Positions 1 to 6,542 of a DNA stretch of 13,593 nt are shown in pieces. A program made the translations under genes and the position numbers. Source of the stretch: Anaerolineales bacterium UBA3940 (GTDB taxonomy: Bacteria > Chloroflexota > Anaerolineae > Aggregatilineales > UBA3940); NCBI GenBank assembly GCA_002385675.1, contig DGDY01000143.1:1-13593 (forward strand). Direction: 5' to 3'. Each line of letters opens with the position of its first letter. The first letter of the stretch is position 1. The notes below the pieces were generated by a model. The model was not told the DNA's origin, ran no database searches, and worked only from the letters and a program-made list of their open reading frames with translations.

Positions 1-19
1 AGATGTGTATAAGAGACAG
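1..19. other. Nextera transposase adapter remnant (artefact)
   Basis: The first 19 bases are identical to the Tn5 mosaic-end adapter used in Nextera library preparation (AGATGTGTATAAGAGACAG). They are not genomic. Read on the minus strand they add the tell-tale residues LLYTS to the end of the truncated kinase next to them. The biological sequence begins at base 20. Confidence 0.97.
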
Positions 20-1683
20 ATATAGTCGTTGCACTTGTCGGGGTTCACGCCGAGCAGGTAATGGTGCAGCTTGAGGCTGGTGATCGGCGTGCGGAGCTCG
101 TGCGACACGTTCGACACGAACTCATCTTTCATCCGCTCAACTTCCTTGAGCGGGGTGATGTCGCGCAGCACGCACACCAGGCGGCGCATCCCCCGCTCCT
201 CGAACGGGGAGAGCGCAATGCCTGCGTCGAACATGCTGCCGTCGCCGCGCCGCGCGGTGACCTCGATGCGCATCACGCGGGCCTCTTCTGCTGCGACCTT
301 CAGCGCCCGGCGCAGCGCGAGCACGTCCTCCGCATCAACAAGCTGCGAGATCGGCTGGTTGTAAACATCCTCCTCAATGCCGAACAGCCGGTAGAAGCTC
401 GGGTTGGCGGTTTCAATGCGGCCATCCGAGCAGAGCAGCAGAATGGCATCCGGGCTGTTGTTGAGAATCGCCTCGACCCGGTCCTTCACCCGCTGGAGTT
501 CCTCGGTATGCTCGGCGATGGCCCGCATCAGCAGGTCGTTGTGGTCGGCGACCTTCTGGTAGAGGCGGGCGTTGTCCAGCGCCTGGCTGACCGCAATCGC
601 AACGTGCTTGGCGAGCGCGCTCTCTTCCGGCGCGAAGCGGCGCGGTTCGGCAGTGTCCAGTTCGATCAGGCCGACCAGTTGATTGCGCACGAGCAGCGGC
701 ACCAGCAGCGTGGACGCCACACCGCGCCGCTGCAGGATTGGACGCATCACGGCCATGTTCGGGTCGCGCTGCACGTCTTCAAACGCGCACGGTTCGTGCG
801 ATTCCATGATGCACTCAATGGCCGGGTTGCCGTGCAGTGGGATGGTCAAGCCGAGGGCGGACTCCGCGCCGGGGTGCAGCGAGCCATACTCCGCGACGAT
901 GTCGAGCGTGTCGGAGTCCTGCCCCTGCAGCGCGATCACCACCTGCGGCACGTTGAAGGTGATCGCCAACTCGCGGCAGGTCACGCTCAGCACCTCTTCC
1001 ACCTGCAGGCTCGACGCCGCGGCGGAGATCACGCGGTTAAGCAGCAAGAGTTCCCGGTTGCGCCGCTCGATGTTCTCCTGCGCATGCTTGCGCCCGGTGA
1101 TGTCCTCCTGCACGGCGAGGAAGTGCGTAATACGCCCCTGCGTGTCGCGGATGGGTGAGATCGTCGCCGAAACCCAGTAGTAGCCGCCGTCCTTGCGCCG
1201 GTTGTAGAACTCACCGTGCCAGTCGTGACCGCTCGTTATGCTCTTCCACAGATGCTCGTACTCTTCGGGGGACGTTGCGCCGGATTTAAGGATGCGGGGG
1301 TTCTGGCCGATGACCTCGTCGAAGGTGTAGCCGGTCACTTCCGTAAAGCGCGGGTTGACGTACTCGATCTCCCCCCGATCGTTGGTGATGATGACGACAC
1401 TCGCGCTCTGTTCGACGGCGCGAGAGAGGCGGCGAAGCTGCATCTCGGTGCGGTGCTGCTCGCGGTTTGCCACCCGCATCAGCAGGTAGATCATCCCGCC
1501 GCTGAGCACCACAAATCCGACGCCCTTGTAGGTCTGCAAGTTGCGAACCAGCGCCGGGTTGGGAACCAGCAATACCAGCAGCCAGTCAGAGAATGCAACC
1601 CAGAGGACCGCAATGACCACGTAGCAGAGGGCGATGAGCAGCGCGTCATATGGCGGGCGCAGGTTCATGCGGCTTATTTTCAT
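20..1683 (-). CDS. membrane PAS-GAF-PAS sensor histidine kinase, 3' end missing
   Basis: Sensor half of a two-component system, anchored in the cytoplasmic membrane; 554 codons are visible. In order: two membrane helices (about residues 12-40 and 53-71), a PAS domain (about 84-200, with NPRFTEVTGYT and a PAC-like QEDITGRK end), a GAF domain (about 215-375), a coiled linker, a second PAS domain (about 404-515) and the start of HisKA with the H-box SNVSHELRTP, phospho-acceptor His528. The reading frame then meets the adapter, so the ATP-binding domain is lost by assembly, not by mutation. The ATG at 1683 is chosen because an in-frame TAG lies five codons upstream; an ATG at 1668 is possible. 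A weak AGGA lies about 13 bases before the start. The ligand is unknown, and no partner regulator gene is adjacent on the visible side. The kinase call is secure; which signal it senses cannot be said. Confidence 0.93.
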
Positions 1684-1789
1684 AACGAGGGTTAAATCCT
1701 AAACTGCTGAAGCAGGAGAGAGCCGCCACGGTCAGGCGAGCCGATATAGCCCGACACCCGGCCCCAAGCGGCCATCGTCCGATACCCGC

Positions 1790-1795
1790 ATTGTA
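1790..1795 (-). promoter_or_regulatory. possible -10 box for the histidine kinase
   Basis: On the minus strand these bases read TACAAT, one base from the consensus -10. They lie about 107 bases before the kinase start codon. No good -35 element is seen at 17 bases, so the promoter would need an activator or may not be real. The repeats at 1799-1858 lie just upstream of it. Confidence 0.3.
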
Positions 1796-1798
1796 TCT

Positions 1799-1858
1799 TT
1801 ACCGCACAAGTTTACAGGTTGTGCCGGTAAATACGCAAGCGCACAGTAAATACACAAG
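1799..1858. repeat. short direct and inverted repeats upstream of the kinase promoter
   Basis: A small AT-rich island in a GC-rich contig. gtaaatacgcaag (1827-1839) and gtaaatacacaag (1846-1858) match at 12 of 13 bases with a 19-base period. An inverted pair, gcacaa (1804-1809) and ttgtgc (1819-1824), lies beside them. Their position just upstream of the possible kinase -10 box suggests binding sites for a regulator. That role is inferred; the repeats themselves are plain in the sequence. Confidence 0.5.
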
Positions 1859-1883
1859 TGTAACGGGGAAAGCCTTGCCGGTT

Positions 1884-2027
1884 GGGAGGTGGTGTGAAGG
1901 AGCTGACAACCGCCGAGGGCAACTTGCCCGAACCCCCTCCGGCGCTCGCTTTACGAGCGACCACCTCCCCCGTGCAAGGAGAGGTCAACTGCGGCGACAG
2001 CGTCGCTGCAAGGTTGGGAGGGGGTTC
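1884..2027. repeat. intergenic nested inverted-repeat element
   Basis: Several perfect inverted pairs are packed in one 144-base stretch: gggaggtggt (1884-1893) with 1960-1969, gaaccccctcc (1930-1940) with 2017-2027, cgctcg (1943-1948) with 1954-1959, and gcgac (1994-1998) with 2002-2006. The first two pairs interleave, so the strand could fold in more than one way. No transposase or plausible protein is present. It resembles dispersed REP/MITE-type elements found between genes of GC-rich bacteria, but no second full copy lies in this window, so dispersal is inferred. With 1684-1883 and 2028-2108 it fills a gene-free gap of 425 bases. Confidence 0.6.
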
Positions 2028-2093
2028 CGTTAAATCCCGTGCACAGACGAGTGATCAGGCCGGAGGCGTACCGGTTCTGCGCTCCAGACGCCT

Positions 2094-2128
2094 CACCCGC
2101 CTGCGCCTCTACCGCCGGTAGGCGGGTG
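2094..2128. repeat. inverted repeat across the gcvT stop codon
   Basis: cacccgcct (2094-2102) and aggcgggtg (2120-2128) are perfect 9-base arms with a 17-base loop, straddling the gcvT stop at 2109-2111. It could fold in the 3' end of the mRNA and limit decay or transcription. There is no T-run after it on the minus strand, so it is not a classical terminator. Confidence 0.4.
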
Positions 2129-3197
2129 TGTAGAAGGGCCGCTTGACGATCTTCGCCTTCTTCGCCTTGCCGCGGATCATCACGTCAACTTCTCTGCCGA
2201 TCTCGGCAACCTCACGCGGGAGCAGCGCCATCGCCACGTAGGCCCCGACCGTCGGCGCGAACATACCCGACGTCACGAAGCCCGACTGCCCGTCAGCGAC
2301 AACCTCGTAGTGCTCGCGGGGCACGCCCTTGTCAATCATCTCCAGGCAGACGAGCTTGCGCGGGGGCTGCTCCAGCCGCTGCTTGAGCAGCGCATCACGC
2401 CCGACGAAATCACCCTTGTCCGTCTTGACGAAGAAGCCCAGCCCGGCCTCAAGCGGGGTGATGTCCGGCCCAAGCTCGTGGCCGTACAGCGGCAGGCAGG
2501 GCTCGAAGCGCAGGCTGTCACGCGCGGCGAGGCCGATGGGCTTGACGCCGTCCGGCTTGCCCGCCTCAAGGATGGCGTTCCACACGGTCTCGGCGTGGTT
2601 CGCGTCGAAGTACAGCTCGTAGCCATACTCGCCGGTGTAGCCGGTGCTGCCGATCAGCGCATCGACGCCCGCCACCTTCCCGCGCGTCGAGAAATGGTAC
2701 TCAAGCTGGCTGAGGTCGACATCTGTGATGCGCTGGAGCACTTCCTGCGCCTTCGGCCCCTGGAAGGCCAGCAGATAGGTCTCCTCGGAAACGTCCGTCA
2801 CCGTCACGTCGAAGCCGGGGGTGTGGGCCTTCAGCCACTGGACGTCCTTCTTCAGGTTCGCCGCGTTGACCACGACGTAATAATACTCCGGCAGGCGGTA
2901 GACGAAGATGTCGTCCACCACGCCGCCGTCGGCGTAGCACAGCAGCGAGTAGCCGGCTTCCCACTCGCGCAGCGCGCCGATGTCAGACGTGCACATGTAC
3001 TGCAGGAAGTCCAGGGCGTCTGGCCCCTCGACGATGAGTTGGCCCATGTGGTCGATGTCGAACAGCCCTGCCGCCTGCCGGACGGTTGCGTGCTCCTCAA
3101 GCGGACCTTCATACTGCACGGGCATCTCGTAGCCAGCGAACGGCACGAGGCGCGCGCCGAGCTTGACATGGGTATCATAGAGTCTTGTGCGTTGCAT
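2109..3197 (-). CDS. gcvT: aminomethyltransferase, glycine cleavage T protein
   Basis: Cytoplasmic T protein of the glycine cleavage system. It takes the aminomethyl group from lipoylated H protein, passes the one-carbon unit to tetrahydrofolate and releases ammonia. The 362-residue length is normal for the family. Visible signs: the N-terminal LYDTHVKLGARLVPFAGYEMPVQY block; GGVVDD at 91-96, whose Asp96 aligns with the catalytic aspartate of known GcvT proteins; the STGYTGEYGYELY block; GLAARDSLRFEPCLPLYGHE; and the C-terminal barrel domain with FVTSGMFAPTVGAYVAMAL. ATG 3197 is preceded by AGGA at nine bases. No gcvH or gcvP is adjacent, so it stands alone here, unlike many gcvTHP operons. 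It has its own promoter and a long leader. Another folate-dependent GcvT-like enzyme such as dimethylglycine or sarcosine-type is less likely, given the full-length match. Confidence 0.95.
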   Translation of the reverse strand: MQRTRLYDTHVKLGARLVPFAGYEMPVQYEGPLEEHATVRQAAGLFDIDHMGQLIVEGPDALDFLQYMCTSDIGALREWEAGYSLLCYADGGVVDDIFVYRLPEYYYVVVNAANLKKDVQWLKAHTPGFDVTVTDVSEETYLLAFQGPKAQEVLQRITDVDLSQLEYHFSTRGKVAGVDALIGSTGYTGEYGYELYFDANHAETVWNAILEAGKPDGVKPIGLAARDSLRFEPCLPLYGHELGPDITPLEAGLGFFVKTDKGDFVGRDALLKQRLEQPPRKLVCLEMIDKGVPREHYEVVADGQSGFVTSGMFAPTVGAYVAMALLPREVAEIGREVDVMIRGKAKKAKIVKRPFYTPAYRR

Positions 3198-3367
3198 GCG
3201 AGAGAATCCTTTCCCGTAGAAGCGCCGAGAAGAAAAGGTTGTTTGTGCCGGGTCGGTACCGGCGGAGGTCGATCATCGTGCGCGTTGGGCAGCCGGGTGA
3301 CGCCCCTGCGCACGGAGACATTACGGGCCTGTCTGTCGTCGTTGCTCCCACCCGACAACCGGGCCGC
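3198..3367 (-). promoter_or_regulatory. structured 5' leader of gcvT
   Basis: The leader between the promoter and the gcvT start is about 170 bases long and rich in pairing. gtgcgc (3278-3283) pairs with gcgcac (3308-3313) and encloses gggc/gccc (3287-3290 with 3302-3305). gccgg (3247-3251) pairs with ccggc (3259-3263). Glycine riboswitches often control gcvT, but I could not find their conserved core here, nor a T-box antiterminator. No clear T-run follows a hairpin, so any control would more likely act on translation. That it is regulatory is inference. Confidence 0.35.
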
Positions 3368-3373
3368 GTGTCT

Positions 3374-3400
3374 ATTATATCCGCTTTTTACCACGAGCAA
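3374..3400 (-). promoter_or_regulatory. gcvT promoter
   Basis: The minus strand carries a perfect -10 TATAAT (3374-3379). A partial -35 TTGCTC lies at 3395-3400 (15-base spacer), or GCTTGC at 3397-3402 (17-base spacer). It lies in the gap after the CcmC-like gene and points into gcvT, so gcvT is transcribed separately from the membrane operon upstream. Transcription would start near 3367. Confidence 0.6.
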
Positions 3401-3455
3401 GCCGCATACCGCCAACCGTGACGTTCATCCACGAGAGGCGTGATAGTCCGCGACC

Positions 3456-4106
3456 CTACGTCTTATCGAGCGGCGTCGCCGGGCGGAGCGGCCCATACAC
3501 GCGGAACATCCACACGATCCACGCGCCCAAGAGCAGCGCCAGCAGGAGCAGCACGGCACTGCTCAGGCGGAGCGCCCCCGACGTTGAACTGGTGATCGCA
3601 CCCGCCGGATGCAGCACGTTCGGAGTGGTGAGCGAAACCCACGCCTGAAACGCCGCGACGAGGATGTGCAGCACCGCCTCGACGCGCGGCCAGGGCAGCC
3701 ACAGCGCGGCGATCTGTGCGATGAGCGCGACCGCCAGCACATTCGCCCCGGCGGCCACACGCGGCTCCTGCAGGGTGATGCCGCCCCAGCTCATCATCTG
3801 CGCCACGCCACTCACGATGAAGCCAATGGCGAACAGGATCAGACCAGCCCACCCCACTGCCTGCATCCACCACACGAGTTGCTCCGACGGGCGGGCGAGC
3901 ACGGCAAGCCCCGCCAGCCCCGCGATGTAGAGGCCAATCGCACCGGCGCGGCTGAAGGCGACATGGACGAAAACAACCTTCACCACCTGCCCCAGCGTCG
4001 CCTCGGCAGGCGTGAGGGTGATCACAACCGCCCCGACCACCACGATCCCGGCAACCAGCAGCCAGGGCAGCAGCGAAGCCGGAACGGTGGGGCGGGGCGT
4101 ACTCAT
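3456..4106 (-). CDS. CcmC/CcsA-like membrane protein with degenerate WWD motif
   Basis: A 216-residue, roughly six-helix membrane protein. Its plan matches CcmC, which presents heme to CcmE in cytochrome c maturation. TPAEATLGQ then VVFVHVAF (39-51) aligns with the CcmC region PAD..G..YRIIYLHVPAA; His48 would be the first heme-ligand histidine. NVLHPAG (163-169) aligns with NTLHQGS; His166 would be the second. Between them, where CcmC has the tryptophan-rich WGTWWVWDARLTS signature, this protein has only SWGGITLQEPR (106-116): one tryptophan and no aspartate. The heme-handling loop has therefore decayed or been repurposed. It starts 18 bases after the stop of the upstream membrane gene, so the two are probably co-transcribed. 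No ccmA, B, E, F, G or H gene is near. It could be a distant cytochrome c assembly protein or a membrane protein with a borrowed fold. The family link was made by eye. Confidence 0.55.
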   Translation of the reverse strand: MSTPRPTVPASLLPWLLVAGIVVVGAVVITLTPAEATLGQVVKVVFVHVAFSRAGAIGLYIAGLAGLAVLARPSEQLVWWMQAVGWAGLILFAIGFIVSGVAQMMSWGGITLQEPRVAAGANVLAVALIAQIAALWLPWPRVEAVLHILVAAFQAWVSLTTPNVLHPAGAITSSTSGALRLSSAVLLLLALLLGAWIVWMFRVYGPLRPATPLDKT

Positions 4107-4124
4107 ACGCGGATGAGCCGGGAG

Positions 4125-4580
4125 CTAGGCGCTGTCACCACGGCGGCGCGCTTCCGGCAGCAGGATCGCCGCGATGAACATGATGACCAGGAGCGGCAGC
4201 GCCACCACCGCCAGGATGGGCAGCGCCTGCCCCGGCGGGAAGGCGCTCAGCGGGCGCAGCGAGGCGATGAACGGCACGGCAGTTACCGCGCCGACGAGCA
4301 CCACCAGCATAACAAGCGTCAGCGTCAGCGAGCGGCGGCGGTCCCCCTGCCGGCGGCTGGACTCGATCAGCCAGACGAACAGCGCCGGCAGCGCCGTGAC
4401 GAGCAGCATCAGCGCAAAGTTGGCGTCAAACTCGGCGAGCACCCCCTCCATCAGCGCCCCGGAGGGCAGGGCAAACTCGCCATAGACAATCAGCGTGATC
4501 ACCGCCAGCACAAACGGGATGACGAACATCACCATCAGGATACCGATAATGGCCAGAAGCGGCGCGTTCGAGTGTTTCAT
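4125..4580 (-). CDS. four-helix membrane protein, function unknown
   Basis: I do not recognise this 151-residue protein. It has four strongly hydrophobic stretches (about 8-33, 55-73, 85-107 and 118-141), a charged loop between helices 2 and 3 (SSRRQGDRRRS) and a basic C-terminal tail (EARRRGDSA). There is no lipobox, metal motif or enzyme signature. ATG 4580 is fixed by an in-frame TAG directly before it; GAG-type ribosome-binding bases lie upstream. It is the first gene of a two-gene unit with the CcmC-like protein (18-base gap), so it may be a partner subunit in a membrane complex. That is inferred from position only. Confidence 0.75.
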   Translation of the reverse strand: MKHSNAPLLAIIGILMVMFVIPFVLAVITLIVYGEFALPSGALMEGVLAEFDANFALMLLVTALPALFVWLIESSRRQGDRRRSLTLTLVMLVVLVGAVTAVPFIASLRPLSAFPPGQALPILAVVALPLLVIMFIAAILLPEARRRGDSA

Positions 4581-4770
4581 CTAGCTCTCAACTCCAGCGT
4601 GAAGCGAACATTTCGGACAAATTCTACCACATAATATAACTGATCAGGTCCGGGTTTGCCGCTCGAAACGGGGATGGTTGGCGCCAGGAATCTGCAGGGG
4701 CGGCTGTGATGCCCGATGTTTCGCACCGACAGCATCATTAGCCCTGCCCCTAACCGCACGGATCGATCAC

Positions 4771-4799
4771 GTAGGGGCGGGTCTGAGCCCCGCCCCTAC
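4771..4799. repeat. TAGGGGC palindrome, copy 1
   Basis: gtaggggcggg (4771-4781) and cccgcccctac (4789-4799) are perfect 11-base arms around a 7-base loop. It lies between the gdh stop and the start of the membrane operon. No T-run follows on either strand. The same arm core recurs at 10716-10743 and 10828-10888, which marks a repeat family. The rest of the 4581-4830 gap shows only weak promoter-like bases (TATATT and TAGAAT on the minus strand near 4625-4640). Confidence 0.8.
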
Positions 4800-4830
4800 C
4801 ACACAACACATCAATTCCCGAACGTTGAAC

Positions 4831-6108
4831 TTACGCCCAGCCGCGCAGGCGCACCGCCTCTGCGACCCGGTTCACCGCGAGCAGGTACGCGCCCAGCCGC
4901 GGGTGAACCTCAAAGTGATCGGTCATCTCAAAGACGGCGTGGAAGGCCTCGGTCATGATGCGGGCGAGGCGCTCGCGCACCGTGTCGAGGTCCCAGTAGT
5001 AGCCGTAGGAGTTCTGCACCATCTCGAAGTACGAGACCGTCACGCCGCCAGCATTGGCGAGAATGTCCGGCACGACGAGGATGCCGCGCTCCTGCAGGAT
5101 GTGGTCAGCTTCAGGCGTGGTCGGGCCGTTCGCGCCCTCAACGACCATCCTGGCGCGGATGGTGTGCGCGTTGTCCCCGCGGATCTGCCCTTCCAGCGCC
5201 GCCGGGACGAGCACATCGACATCCATCGCGAGCAGTTCGGCGTTGGTGATGGCCTTCGCGTCGGGGTCGACCTTGCCGTAGCCCTCCAGCAGGCCGCCGC
5301 CCTCCGTATCGACGTAGCGGCTCACGTTCGGGATGTCCAGCCCGTCCGGGTTGTACCAGCCGCCGGTCACGTCGGACACTGCAACAACCTTACAGCCGTA
5401 CTCGTTGTGCAGGATCTCCGCCGCGTAGCGGCCCACCTTGCCATAGCCCTGTATCGCGACCGTCGCGCCCTTCAGCTCCATGCCGAGGCGCTCCGCGGCC
5501 AGGTTCGCGCAGATCGCCACGCCGCGGCTCGTTGAGTCGGTGCGCCCGGCGGAGCCGCCCAGGGCGATCGGCTTGCCGGTGATCACGCCGAACTCGTTGT
5601 GGCCCTTCAGCACGGAGAACTCGTCCAGCATCCACGACATGATCTGCGAGTCGGTGAAGACATCGGGCGCGGGCACGTCCTTCTCCAGACCCAGCGCCGG
5701 GCCGACCTGGCGAATGTAGGCGCGGCTGAGGCGCTCAAGCTCCGTCGGTGACATGTCCTTGGGGTTGCAGACGACACCGCCCTTCGCGCCGCCGAGCGGG
5801 ATGTTCACCACCGCGCACTTCCACGTCATCCACATCGCCAGCGCGCGCACGGTGTCAATCGTCTCATCAGGGTGAAAACGGATGCCGCCCTTCGTCGGCC
5901 CGCGTGAGTCGTTATGCTGCACGCGGAAGCCCTTAAAGACCTGCGTCGTGCCGTCGTCCATCTTCACGGGCAGCAGCACGTGAATCTCGCGGATTGGCTC
6001 GCGCAACAGCGCATGCACGCCCGGCTCCAGCTTCAGGATCGCGGCGGCTTCGTCAAGCTGCGCCTGAGCAATGGCAAAGGGATTCAGTTCTTCGGTCTTA
6101 ACGGTCAT
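4831..6108 (-). CDS. gdhA: Glu/Leu/Phe/Val dehydrogenase (glutamate dehydrogenase)
   Basis: Cytoplasmic hexameric-type amino acid dehydrogenase. It interconverts glutamate and 2-oxoglutarate plus ammonia using NAD(P). The 425-residue length fits. Visible motifs: RGPTKGGIRFHP (69-80) with the substrate lysine Lys73; WMTWKCAV with Lys97; PLGGAKGGV (104-112) with the catalytic Lys109; VPAPDV with Asp149; ITGKPIALGGSAGR (176-189); and the Rossmann nucleotide loop QGYGKVGR (220-227). The C-terminal ANAGGVTVSYFE block that returns to the substrate domain is intact. These match the Lys89/Lys113/Lys125/Asp165 set of Clostridium glutamate dehydrogenase. ATG 6108 has GAGGAG about 12 bases upstream. Cofactor preference and whether it serves assimilation or catabolism cannot be read from the sequence. 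Leucine or another branched-chain substrate is less likely at this length and with these motifs. Confidence 0.93.
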   Translation of the reverse strand: MTVKTEELNPFAIAQAQLDEAAAILKLEPGVHALLREPIREIHVLLPVKMDDGTTQVFKGFRVQHNDSRGPTKGGIRFHPDETIDTVRALAMWMTWKCAVVNIPLGGAKGGVVCNPKDMSPTELERLSRAYIRQVGPALGLEKDVPAPDVFTDSQIMSWMLDEFSVLKGHNEFGVITGKPIALGGSAGRTDSTSRGVAICANLAAERLGMELKGATVAIQGYGKVGRYAAEILHNEYGCKVVAVSDVTGGWYNPDGLDIPNVSRYVDTEGGGLLEGYGKVDPDAKAITNAELLAMDVDVLVPAALEGQIRGDNAHTIRARMVVEGANGPTTPEADHILQERGILVVPDILANAGGVTVSYFEMVQNSYGYYWDLDTVRERLARIMTEAFHAVFEMTDHFEVHPRLGAYLLAVNRVAEAVRLRGWA

Positions 6109-6125
6109 TTGTTGTGTTTACTCCT

Positions 6126-6143
6126 CACAAACGTGACATTGTG
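6126..6143. promoter_or_regulatory. inverted repeat in the gdh leader, possible operator
   Basis: cacaa (6126-6130) and ttgtg (6139-6143) form an inverted pair with an 8-base spacer, close to the gdh ribosome-binding site. A -10-like TATACT (minus strand, 6186-6191) lies about 80 bases before the start codon, but with no good -35. The arms are short, so chance is a real alternative. Confidence 0.25.
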
Positions 6144-6266
6144 TGGTGCCAATGCGCGGCTCGCGGGAGGCTCCCACCCCGCGCTAGTATAACCTAATTC
6201 GCAACTGCATCATGAGGACCACCTAACAGACGATCCTTCGGCACTGATGTGGTTAACAGAGGTACA

Positions 6267-6284
6267 GGCATGATAAACCATGCC
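6267..6284. repeat. small perfect inverted repeat between divergent genes
   Basis: ggcatg (6267-6272), a 6-base spacer, then catgcc (6279-6284). It sits in the 434-base region between gdh (minus) and the hybrid regulator (plus), where a shared regulator could bind. Apart from this, the possible gdh -10 box and the candidate upstream starts of the regulator gene, I see nothing convincing between 6109 and 6542. Confidence 0.35.
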
Positions 6285-6542
6285 GGAGTTGCCCGAACGT
6301 GTATCTGCATTGTAGACAAGGCCCCCGAGACTTACAAGCGACGAGCCTCGCCAAAAGGCGGGAGGACTGTCACGCCGGGGCGATGCGGGGGATGGTAGGA
6401 GAGTACTGTATTGTTCGGCTATCGCCGTCCTGCTACCATGCGAGTCGGAGAGATTTCGTCTTCCACACAATGCACCTGGGGTGACGGAGCAACGGCCAAC
6501 GTGTATCCACCAACCAACTCACCAGACAACGGCGCCCACCCG

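Noticed and set aside
61..1158. Long open frame on the plus strand over the histidine kinase
   Set aside because: It is antisense to the PAS-GAF-PAS kinase frame; its His/Arg/Gln-rich product has no domain and is typical of GC-rich antisense frames.
1791..2121. Two short plus-strand frames in the gap before gcvT
   Set aside because: They translate the inverted-repeat element and have no ribosome-binding site or recognisable product.
3198..3367. Glycine riboswitch or T-box upstream of gcvT
   Set aside because: The conserved glycine-aptamer core and the T-box antiterminator sequence were not found; only GTACCG is shared with a T-box, which is too little. Kept as a leader of unknown type.
2310..3443. 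Plus-strand frame of 377 codons over gcvT
   Set aside because: Antisense shadow of a clear gcvT; it also crosses the gcvT leader and promoter.
3609..4634. Plus-strand frame over the two membrane genes
   Set aside because: Composition is extreme (His, Arg, Gln, Asp) and mirrors hydrophobic codons of the opposite strand.
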